Assembly (NCBI GenBank): GCA_026193355.1
Contig: JAPHTL010000119.1
Span: 1-8,231 of the forward strand
From: Rhodospirillales bacterium
Lineage (GTDB): Bacteria; Pseudomonadota; Alphaproteobacteria; Rhodospirillales; JAPHTL01
DNA: 8,231 bases
Reading direction: 5' to 3'
A program made the position numbers and the translations under genes. The notes under the pieces were generated by a model. The model saw only the letters and a program-made list of their open reading frames with translations. It made no database searches and had not been told where the DNA came from. Positions 1-5,652 of this stretch are shown here, one piece after another. The stretch's first letter is position 1. Every line of letters begins with the position of its first letter.

Positions 1-408
1 GCGCCGTGGACGCTTCGCCATCACGGGATGGATCACCTGTCATTGAAAAAGGCGAAGGACTGCACGCCGATCGCCTATCCGAAGCCCGATGGCGTCCTGA
101 CCTTCGACAAGCTGACGAACGTCTCCTTCTCGGCGACCAACCACGAGGAAGAGCAGCCCTGCCATTTGCAGTTGAAGGACCCCGCCGTCGCCCTTTCGGT
201 CAATCTGGCCGAATATGATGGTCCCGAACAGCGATTCTGCCCGGCGGGTGTTTACGAATTTCTGGACGATGGAAACGATGGCAGGAAGTTGCAGATCAAC
301 GCCCAGAACTGCGTTCACTGCAAGACCTGCGATATCAAGGATCCGACACAGAATATCAACTGGGTCACACCACAGGGCGGCGAAGGGCCGAACTATCCAA
401 ATATGTGA
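1..408 (+). CDS. Electron transfer flavoprotein-ubiquinone oxidoreductase (ETF-QO), C-terminal fragment
   Basis: This is the 3' end of a gene that begins left of the window; the frame is open from base 1, so the ATG at base 28 is internal. ETF-QO is a membrane-associated FAD and 4Fe-4S protein that passes electrons from ETF (reduced by acyl-CoA and other dehydrogenases) to ubiquinone. The fragment opens with PWTLRHHGMDH, a segment typical of the family's C-terminal part. It carries the expected cluster ligands: one Cys in RFCPAGVYEF (bases 238-240), then CVHCKTC (Cys codons at 310, 319 and 328). The family-typical end DIKDPTQNINWVTPQGGEGP follows, and the protein stops at the usual place, so the C terminus looks intact. 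An extra Cys lies in the EQPCHL segment. Identification is by motif recall and is strong; the FAD domain cannot be judged because it is outside the window. Confidence 0.93.
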   Translation, partial: APWTLRHHGMDHLSLKKAKDCTPIAYPKPDGVLTFDKLTNVSFSATNHEEEQPCHLQLKDPAVALSVNLAEYDGPEQRFCPAGVYEFLDDGNDGRKLQINAQNCVHCKTCDIKDPTQNINWVTPQGGEGPNYPNM

Positions 409-444
409 CGTGTGAAAGACCGGGATTACGGGTGCGCTTGGCCC

Positions 445-473
445 TTGGGAAACGGGTGGGCAACGGCTACACT
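445..473 (+). promoter_or_regulatory. Candidate sigma-70-type promoter for the TPR lipoprotein gene
   Basis: TTGGGA (445-450) and TACACT (468-473) are separated by 17 bases. Each box matches the TTGACA/TATAAT consensus at 4 of 6 positions. Transcription would start near base 480, about 35 bases before the chosen GTG start. It lies in the 107-base gap after the ETF-QO stop. The match is modest and in GC-rich DNA could be chance. Confidence 0.35.
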
Positions 474-504
474 CCCGCCTCAAGACCAACAACACCTGTT
501 GACC

Positions 505-508
505 GGAG
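505..508 (+). promoter_or_regulatory. Ribosome binding site that decides the TPR lipoprotein start
   Basis: GGAG lies 7 bases before a GTG at 516. This places the start just ahead of a basic N terminus and a lipoprotein signal peptide. The longer reading from the ATG at 405 overlaps the ETF-QO stop, has no comparable site, and would bury the signal sequence behind about 37 extra residues. Confidence 0.6.
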
Positions 509-515
509 ATGGCGC

Positions 516-2291
516 GTGCCGCTGCAACGCTTCCTGACGTTACTTTCAAAACAGACACTGACCGCCAGACGCCTTGGCGCATTGGTTGCGGTTGTTTCAG
601 CCGTCACCGCGTGCAGCGCTGGCGGTGGACCGCTTGCAAGCGATAGCGTCGGGTCGGATGCGCCGCGCACCGCGCCGGCTGCGGAGGTCGGGACCTCCGC
701 CTACGGCCATTATCTCGCCGGCCGGCATGCGCAGGCCATTCACGATACGGGCTCGGGGGCCGATTATTATCTGGAGGCCCTGCGCCGCGAACCCGACAAC
801 ATGCAGCTTGTCCGCCGCGCCTTTTCCATGATGGTCATGGAGGGGCGTATCGCCGGGACGAGGGCCTTCGCCGAAAGAATCCTCGCCGTCGAGAAGGACG
901 ATCCGATGGCGGCCCTGGTCCTGATCTCGCAGGACGTTCTTGACGGTCGCGCGCATTCGGCCGCAGAGAGGGTCGTCAAGCTGTCCAATACCGGCATCAA
1001 CGCCTTCATCGTACCGATGCTGACGGCTTGGACGATGGTTGCGGAAGGCGAATTCGACAAGGCCCTGGGCGCGTTGGGCGAAATATCGAAGGAGGAAGGG
1101 TTCTCCTCGCTCTTTTCACTGCATGCGGCCCTGGTCAACGAGGCCGCCGGACGGTACGACGCGGCTGTTGAGCATTACCGGAACGCCGTTTCCGACAACG
1201 GCCTTTCGCTCAGAGTTGTCGAATTGCTCGGCGCCCTGCATGAGCGCAACGGTCGCCTTGACGACGCGCTGGCGGCTTATGAGCTATACCGCCGGGAACA
1301 CCCCGAATCGCCGCTGATCATGCCGCTGATCGAGGGCGTGAAAACCGGCAGGGCGGGGAAGACGCACAAGGTGACGGCGGCGGACGGCATCGCCGAGGCC
1401 TTTTTCGGGATTTCCAGTTCGCTGCGCCAGCAGAATGCGCGCGACATGGCGACCATGTTCAACCGTCTGGCCCTTTACCTGAAACCCGATTTCCCGATCG
1501 CCCGCATTCTCATGGCTGACATCCTCGAAAGCGAGGGCCGGCTTGAAGAAGCCAACGCCACCTATGCGCTGATCGGTGAGAATTCCACCTTCTGGTGGGC
1601 GGCCCGGCTGCGCACGGCGATCAACCTCGATGCACGCAATCGTCCGGAAGAGGCCGTGGCGATGCTTGAAAAAATGGCGGCCAAACGCCCGGGCGAATAC
1701 GAGCCGCTGTTACAGATCGGCGATATCATGCGAAGCCGTTCACGTTTTGGCGAAGCGGTGTCGGCTTATGACCGTGCGGTCAGCCGTCTGGGCAAGGTCG
1801 AGCCGCAGCACTGGACTATTTTCTATTCACGCGGCATCGCGCTGGAACGATCGAAGCAATGGCAGCGCGCCGAAGATGATTTCCTCATGGCGCTGTCGCT
1901 CAACGAGGATCAGCCCTATGTGCTGAACTACCTTGGCTATTCCTGGGTCGAACAGGGAATTCGCCTGGAAGAGGCGCGGGCCATGATCGAAAAGGCGGTT
2001 TCGCTGCGTCCCAACGATGGCTACATCGTCGACAGTCTTGGGTGGATACTCTACCGCCTCGACGATATCGAAGGGGCGGTTAAATACCTGGAAAAGGCCG
2101 TGGAGTTGCGCCCCGACGATCCAACGATCAACGACCACCTTGGCGATGCCTATTGGCGGGTCGGCCGTCGTCTGGAGGCTGGTTTCCAGTGGCGTCGCGC
2201 GTTGAATCTCAACCCCGATGAGGCGCTGCGCCGCGCGATCGAGGCCAAGGTCGGGAAAGGCCTCGGCGGAACGGATGAGAAAAATCATTAA
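516..2291 (+). CDS. TPR-repeat lipoprotein, predicted outer-membrane/periplasmic
   Basis: A 591-residue protein if translation starts at the GTG at 516 (GGAG 7 bases upstream). Residues 1-20 are basic, a hydrophobic stretch follows (GALVAVVSAV), and VTAC ends at Cys33, a good lipobox for signal peptidase II. The mature protein is therefore predicted to be lipid-anchored; a Ser follows the Cys (CSAGGG), so no Asp+2 retention signal is seen. The rest is mostly alpha-helical TPR-like repeats. They are degenerate in the first half (from about residue 60) and clear near the end, at about 467-500, 501-535 and 536-569, with A/LxxxP spacing such as KAVSLRPND, KAVELRPDD and RALNLNPDE. TPR domains are protein-protein scaffolds; no catalytic motif is visible. 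The 3' end overlaps ispE by 17 bases. TPR proteins next to ispE are familiar in alphaproteobacteria, but the function of this one is unknown to me; an envelope assembly or scaffolding role is inference. Confidence 0.85.
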   Translation: MPLQRFLTLLSKQTLTARRLGALVAVVSAVTACSAGGGPLASDSVGSDAPRTAPAAEVGTSAYGHYLAGRHAQAIHDTGSGADYYLEALRREPDNMQLVRRAFSMMVMEGRIAGTRAFAERILAVEKDDPMAALVLISQDVLDGRAHSAAERVVKLSNTGINAFIVPMLTAWTMVAEGEFDKALGALGEISKEEGFSSLFSLHAALVNEAAGRYDAAVEHYRNAVSDNGLSLRVVELLGALHERNGRLDDALAAYELYRREHPESPLIMPLIEGVKTGRAGKTHKVTAADGIAEAFFGISSSLRQQNARDMATMFNRLALYLKPDFPIARILMADILESEGRLEEANATYALIGENSTFWWAARLRTAINLDARNRPEEAVAMLEKMAAKRPGEYEPLLQIGDIMRSRSRFGEAVSAYDRAVSRLGKVEPQHWTIFYSRGIALERSKQWQRAEDDFLMALSLNEDQPYVLNYLGYSWVEQGIRLEEARAMIEKAVSLRPNDGYIVDSLGWILYRLDDIEGAVKYLEKAVELRPDDPTINDHLGDAYWRVGRRLEAGFQWRRALNLNPDEALRRAIEAKVGKGLGGTDEKNH

Positions 2292-3168
2292 GGGCATCCC
2301 GCTTCCTTCGGGGACGGTCCATGTTTCCGCACCCGCCAAGGTCAACCTTTATCTGCATGTGCTCGGTCGTCGAAACGATGGCTACCATCTGCTCGACTCC
2401 CTTGTCGCCTTCGTGGATGTCGGGGATTCGGTCTCCGCACGCGCGGCGGAAGGGCTGTCGTTTTCCATTGAGGGTCCATTCGCCGGGCAGTTGTCGGGCG
2501 CGTCGGATAATCTTGTCATAAGGGCTGCCAACCTTCTGGCGCAGGCCGCCGGGGTGCTTCCAAATGCCGCCCTTACGCTGATCAAGCGCCTTCCCGTCGC
2601 ATCCGGCGTGGGGGGCGGTTCGTCCGATGCGGCGGCGACGCTGCGCGTTCTGTGTACGCTGTGGAAATTACGCCTGGGCAGGAAAGAGATGGCGGAACTG
2701 GCGCTTCGCCTGGGCGCGGACGTTCCGGTCTGCCTGTTCGGCAAGCCTGCGTTCATGGGCGGTATCGGTGAGGATATTATGCCCTCTCCGGACCTTGGAC
2801 GGCCCTGGATGGTGCTGGCCAATCCCGGTGTCGGCGTTTCCACGCCCGAGGTTTTCGCCGCCCGGACGGGGGCGTTTTCCAACGCGGCCCGTTTTGGCGA
2901 GGCCCTGGAAACCCCTGAAGCACTTGCCGCCCTTCTTGCCGAACGGCGGAACGACCTGGCCGATCCGGCGCGGCGTCACGCCCCCCTGATCGATACGGTC
3001 CTTGCCGCCTTGTCGTCCCGTCCCGGATGCCTTCTGGCGCGAATGACGGGAAGCGGGGCCACCTGTTTCGGCCTGTTTACGTCTGAAGAGGCGGCGCGCG
3101 CGGCGGCCATGGGCATTGCTGCGGTGCGCCCCCGGTGGTGGGTGGTTGCAACGCGGCTTCTGTCTTAG
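2275..3168 (+). CDS. ispE: 4-diphosphocytidyl-2-C-methyl-D-erythritol kinase (IspE)
   Basis: A 297-residue GHMP-family kinase. It phosphorylates the 2-hydroxyl of CDP-methylerythritol with ATP, the fourth step of the MEP pathway to IPP and DMAPP, in the cytoplasm. All three GHMP motifs are visible. Motif 1 is PAKVNLYLHV (20-29), followed by the family's GYH (36-38). The glycine-rich ATP loop is LPVASGVGGGSSDAA (about 106-120). The C-terminal motif is MTGSGATCFGLF (257-268). Asp149 in LGADVPV is the expected catalytic base position (E. coli Asp141). Length is normal for the family (about 280-300). The ATG at 2275 was chosen because it places motif 1 near residue 20; an upstream in-frame ATG at 2218 would add 19 Arg-rich residues encoded inside the TPR gene. 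The start overlaps the TPR lipoprotein stop by 17 bases, which suggests translational coupling; its own ribosome binding site is weak (GGCGGA just upstream). Confidence 0.96.
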   Translation: MRKIIKGIPLPSGTVHVSAPAKVNLYLHVLGRRNDGYHLLDSLVAFVDVGDSVSARAAEGLSFSIEGPFAGQLSGASDNLVIRAANLLAQAAGVLPNAALTLIKRLPVASGVGGGSSDAAATLRVLCTLWKLRLGRKEMAELALRLGADVPVCLFGKPAFMGGIGEDIMPSPDLGRPWMVLANPGVGVSTPEVFAARTGAFSNAARFGEALETPEALAALLAERRNDLADPARRHAPLIDTVLAALSSRPGCLLARMTGSGATCFGLFTSEEAARAAAMGIAAVRPRWWVVATRLLS

Positions 3169-3276
3169 GAGGTTGCGCTGAAACAACCGCTTCTGGCCCC
3201 GCTTTCGGTCGCGAATCAGCCGGTTGCGGTCACCGTTGTTTTTGACTAAGGTGCGCGCCTTCGCAGCTGGCGATAT

Positions 3277-3352
3277 TGGGGCGTGGCCAAGCGGTTAAGG
3301 CACCGGTTTTTGATACCGGCATTCGGAGGTTCGAATCCTCCCGCCCCAGCCA
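3277..3352 (+). tRNA. tRNA-Gln (anticodon TTG)
   Basis: A full cloverleaf can be folded by eye. The acceptor stem TGGGGCG (3277-3283) pairs with CGCCCCA (3342-3348), giving the U1-A72 pair typical of glutamine tRNA. The D arm is 3286-3301 (GCC/GGC). The anticodon stem is CCGGT/ACCGG (3303-3307 / 3315-3319) with loop TTTTGAT, placing the anticodon TTG at 3310-3312. The variable loop is 5 bases. The T stem is GGAGG/CCTCC with loop TTCGAAT. The discriminator is G3349 and the CCA end is encoded (3350-3352). It would read CAA directly and CAG by wobble. Intact, with no intron. Confidence 0.97.
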
Positions 3353-3368
3353 ATCTTTCCAGCCAGTC

Positions 3369-3381
3369 GCCCGGACCGGGC
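3369..3381. terminator. GC-rich hairpin between convergent tRNA-Gln and hspQ
   Basis: GCCCG (3369-3373) pairs with CGGGC (3377-3381) around a GAC loop. It sits in the 38-base gap between the tRNA end and the hspQ stop, where a terminator for either gene is expected. Neither strand has a clear T-run after the stem, so intrinsic termination is uncertain. Confidence 0.3.
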
Positions 3382-3390
3382 AAATCAAAC

Positions 3391-3726
3391 TCAGTTCATC
3401 TGTTCGCGCGGAACGTAGCGGCCGTTTTCCAGATCACCGAATATTTCGTCGAAATCCGGATGCCCGATGGGGTCCGTTCCCTCTTCGCTGTCGGGAACAA
3501 GGTTCTGTTCCGAGACGTAGGCGATATACGGCGACTTGTCGGGGCTTTCCGCAAAAAGGTGGTAGAATGGCTGATCCTTGGACGGCCTGACGTCCGCCGG
3601 AATGCTCTGGTACCATTCCTCGGTATTGGCGAAGCGGGGATCGACATCGAAGATCACGCCGCGGAAGCCGAACAGACGATGGCGGACCGGTTGGCCGATG
3701 ATGAATTTTGCCTTGGCTTTGAGCAT
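3391..3726 (-). CDS. hspQ: Heat shock protein HspQ (YccV/hemimethylated-DNA-binding family)
   Basis: A 111-residue small protein matching the HspQ/YccV family across its length. Recognisable segments are KFIIGQPVRHRLFGFRGVIF (about 7-26), DVDPRFANTEEWYQ, VRPSKDQPFYHLFAE and AYVSEQNLVPD, then a C-terminal region variable in the family. Length is close to E. coli HspQ (105). Known members are heat-inducible, bind hemimethylated DNA in vitro, influence DnaA stability and modulate Lon protease; which role applies here cannot be read from sequence. The ATG at 3724-3726 is preceded by GGGA 5 bases upstream and AGGA directly abutting it; no better in-frame start is visible. It converges with tRNA-Gln and diverges from the Na/Pi cotransporter, so it is probably monocistronic. 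Confidence 0.93.
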   Translation of the reverse strand: MLKAKAKFIIGQPVRHRLFGFRGVIFDVDPRFANTEEWYQSIPADVRPSKDQPFYHLFAESPDKSPYIAYVSEQNLVPDSEEGTDPIGHPDFDEIFGDLENGRYVPREQMN

Positions 3727-3781
3727 TCCTGTCCCATTCAGGTGATTTTAGGGGCCGTTGCCGGTCCCTTGTTTACAGGAA

Positions 3782-3886
3782 ATGACATGTCTTGAACACG
3801 CCAAGAGTCAAGGTTTTTGGGTTGAAAAACCAGAAGGGCGAACGCGTTTGATGATGCGCCGTCCGTTGGAGCGGCGGTCGAAATGA
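3782..3886 (+). CDS. Possible 34-residue leader ORF before the Na/Pi cotransporter
   Basis: An ATG at 3782 opens 34 codons ending in TGA at 3884-3886, which overlaps the transporter ATG at 3883 as ATGA, the classic translational-coupling arrangement. The predicted peptide has no domain I recognise; its second half is strongly basic (6 Arg and 1 Lys in the last 15 residues). Tandem in-frame ATGs at 3851 and 3854 allow a shorter 11- or 10-codon version. Initiation at 3782 is doubtful because AGGA lies only 1-2 bases before it; AAGGG at 3834-3838 is 12 bases before the ATG at 3851. The reading may be a chance ORF. Confidence 0.25.
   Translation: MTCLEHAKSQGFWVEKPEGRTRLMMRRPLERRSK
3783..3812 (-). 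promoter_or_regulatory. Candidate hspQ promoter, possibly heat-shock (RpoH) type
   Basis: On the minus strand, CTTGACT (3806-3812) is followed after 17 bases by ATGTCA (3783-3788). The first box fits both TTGACA and the CTTGA core of RpoH -35 elements. The second is a poor TATAAT match and only loosely like an RpoH -10. Transcription would start about 50 bases before the hspQ ATG. Membership in the RpoH regulon is inferred mainly from the gene's known biology. Confidence 0.35.
3812..3831. repeat. Inverted repeat in the hspQ/transporter divergent region
   Basis: GGTTTTT (3812-3818) and AAAAACC (3825-3831) form a perfect 7-bp inverted repeat with a 6-base GGGTTG loop. It lies 52 bases before the transporter start and just upstream of the candidate hspQ -35 box. 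It could be an operator half-site pair or an RNA hairpin in the transporter leader. It is not a terminator, since no gene ends there. Confidence 0.45.
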
Positions 3887-5586
3887 GCAATCCCGTGGAA
3901 ACGATCGAGTTCTATCCCCTGTTGGCCGGTCTGTCCGGCGGTCTGGCGCTGTTCCTGTTCGGGATGGACCAGTTGTCCTCGGGCCTCAAGGCGATGGCCG
4001 GGGAAAGCATGAAGGCTCTGCTTGGCCGGTTGACGACGAACCGCTTTCTTGGCCTGCTGACCGGGGCCTTCGTTACCGCCGTCATCCAGTCGTCATCGGT
4101 CACCACCGTTGTCGTTGTCGGTTTCATCAGCGCCGGTGTGATGACCCTGTCACAGGCCATCGGCGTGATCATTGGCGCCAACATCGGCACCACGGTGACC
4201 GCACAGATCATCGCTTCCAACGTTTCTGCGCTTTCCCTGCCGATGATCGCGGGCGGTTTCGCCATGCTGTTTTTCACCAGGCGCGGGCGCGTCAAGCATA
4301 CCGGCACCTTTTTGATGGGCCTGGGCCTGATTTTCTTCGGCATGTCGTTGATGAGCGATGCGATGAGCCCGCTTCGGACCTATGAACCGTTCATGGAGGC
4401 CATGGCCGGCATGGAGAGTCCGATCAAGGGTATCCTTGTCGGCGCGGCCTTCACCGCCATCATCCAGTCATCCGCCGCGACAACCGGAATCGTCATCGTC
4501 CTCGCCAGTCAGGGATTGATTACCCTTGAAGGCGGAATCGCTCTGGCGCTGGGTGCGAATATCGGCACCTGCGTGACGGCCATTCTGGCATCCATCGGAA
4601 AGCCAAGGGAATCCGTACAGGCGGCGCTGGCTCATGTTTTCTTCAACGTCGGTGGAGTCGTCGTATGGATCGGATTCATCGACCAGCTTGCCGGAATCGT
4701 CGAATGGATTCTGGCTGCAGAAGGCGGGGTTTATCCTTCCGATGCGCGGGCCATCGCCACCGCCCATACCGTGTTTAACGTGGTGAACGCGGCCCTGTTC
4801 ATCGGGTTTACGACGCCGCTTGCCGTCCTGTTGCGCCGGATGTTGCCTGAAGAGTCCAAAAGAAAACCAGCAAAGGCGTCCGGGGGGCGCTTCCTCGACC
4901 CTGAACTGCTCGGTACGCCCTCATTGGCCCTGAACGCCGCGCGCATGGAAGTGGGCGCGATTGGCGAAACGGTCCAGCGGATGCTGACGGTCGCCGTGCC
5001 AGCGGCGCTGACGGGAAGGCGAAGCAGCCTTGAAGGCCTTGCCCATATGGATGTCGATGTGGACATGGCGCACCGCGGGCTTGTCGAATACCTGCGTCGG
5101 CTCGGCGCGGGAAAGATGAGCGAGAACGAGGGCAGTGAACTGGTTCACCTTGTAGACATTGCGAATCATCTGGAGAACATCGGCGACGTGATCGAGACGG
5201 ACCTTGTGCACCTTGGGTTCAGGCGGCTTGATACGGGGGTGGAAACGACGGACCATGTGGTGCGGCGCATCGCGCGCATTCACGATCTGGCCTCCGAATC
5301 GCTGGCGCTGGCGCTAAAGGCCGTCACCGGGCGGAACGGCGATGCGGCCCGGCGCGTGATCGCCATGAATGCGGACATCAACCGTCTGGCCGCGGAAATC
5401 AAGGAAGACGGCCTGCAACGGCTGATCACGGCCGACCCCGATACGATCGAGGGTTACAGCAGGGAGGTGGAGGCCGTCGAATGCCTGCGCCGCATTTTCT
5501 ACAACGCCAAGCAGATCGCCAAGGCCGTGGTGACGGAGGAAGAGGCCGTCCGGCTGGAAGCCGCCGCTGCGACGGCGTCGTCGTAA
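3883..5586 (+). CDS. Na+/phosphate cotransporter family protein with C-terminal PhoU-like domain
   Basis: A 567-residue inner-membrane protein of the Na/Pi-II cotransporter (NptA/YjbB-like) family. The transport domain shows the family's inverted internal repeat. Copy one has QSSSVTT (69-75) and GANIGTTVT (98-106); copy two has QSSAATT (195-201) and GANIGTCVT (224-232). These QSS segments form the substrate and Na+ site in characterised relatives. Several hydrophobic helices lie between about residues 12 and 315. After a linker (about 315-335) comes a soluble helical region to about 555 with LENIGD (430-435), resembling the PhoU E-x-I-G-D motif; two-domain transport-plus-PhoU proteins are a known bacterial architecture. 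YjbB-type members can mediate Pi export as well as uptake, so direction is open. The ATG at 3883 has GGAG 11 bases upstream (a long spacing) and may be coupled to the small upstream ORF. Tandem stops TAA-TAG end the gene. It converges with pfp. Confidence 0.92.
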   Translation: MSNPVETIEFYPLLAGLSGGLALFLFGMDQLSSGLKAMAGESMKALLGRLTTNRFLGLLTGAFVTAVIQSSSVTTVVVVGFISAGVMTLSQAIGVIIGANIGTTVTAQIIASNVSALSLPMIAGGFAMLFFTRRGRVKHTGTFLMGLGLIFFGMSLMSDAMSPLRTYEPFMEAMAGMESPIKGILVGAAFTAIIQSSAATTGIVIVLASQGLITLEGGIALALGANIGTCVTAILASIGKPRESVQAALAHVFFNVGGVVVWIGFIDQLAGIVEWILAAEGGVYPSDARAIATAHTVFNVVNAALFIGFTTPLAVLLRRMLPEESKRKPAKASGGRFLDPELLGTPSLALNAARMEVGAIGETVQRMLTVAVPAALTGRRSSLEGLAHMDVDVDMAHRGLVEYLRRLGAGKMSENEGSELVHLVDIANHLENIGDVIETDLVHLGFRRLDTGVETTDHVVRRIARIHDLASESLALALKAVTGRNGDAARRVIAMNADINRLAAEIKEDGLQRLITADPDTIEGYSREVEAVECLRRIFYNAKQIAKAVVTEEEAVRLEAAAATASS

Positions 5587-5603
5587 TAGCGCCCGAAAAG
5601 AAA

Positions 5604-5627
5604 GGGCGGGCCTTCTCAGGCCCGCCC
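5604..5627 (-). terminator. Strong intrinsic terminator between the convergent transporter and pfp genes
   Basis: GGGCGGGCC (5604-5612) pairs with GGCCCGCCC (5619-5627), a perfect 9-bp GC-rich stem with a 6-base loop. Read on the minus strand the stem is followed by TTTCTTTTC (5595-5603), so it should terminate pfp transcripts efficiently. In the plus direction the tail is C-rich (CCGGTTCCCCC), so stopping of transporter transcripts would be weaker or depend on the hairpin alone. Confidence 0.85.
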
Positions 5628-5652
5628 CCGGTTCCCCCGAAAGTCGATTACC

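Noticed and set aside
490..501. Small inverted repeat CAACA-CC-TGTTG before the lipoprotein gene
   Set aside because: Only 5 bp with a two-base gap, which cannot form a good RNA hairpin, and no regulator is suggested; recorded but not called.
405..515. Longer N terminus for the TPR lipoprotein from the ATG at 405
   Set aside because: It would add 37 residues before the signal peptide and overlap the ETF-QO stop; the GTG at 516 has a GGAG site and puts the lipobox Cys at residue 33.
40..582. 180-codon minus-strand ORF over the ETF-QO end and lipoprotein start
   Set aside because: It is antisense to two real genes, has no motif or good ribosome binding site, and is typical of GC-rich shadow frames.
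1827..2345. 172-codon minus-strand ORF opposite the TPR gene end
   Set aside because: It mirrors the repeat-coding TPR region in a complementary frame; no independent evidence of coding.
2668..3186. 172-codon minus-strand ORF opposite ispE
   Set aside because: Antisense to ispE; Gly/Arg/Pro-rich composition with no domain.
3283..3795. 170-codon plus-strand ORF through tRNA-Gln and across hspQ
   Set aside because: Its start lies inside the tRNA and most of it is antisense to hspQ, which matches its family over the full length.
3822..3852. Plus-strand promoter TTGAAA...TTTGAT for the transporter
   Set aside because: The spacing is 19 bases and the -10 match is poor; no reliable plus-strand promoter is visible in the divergent region.
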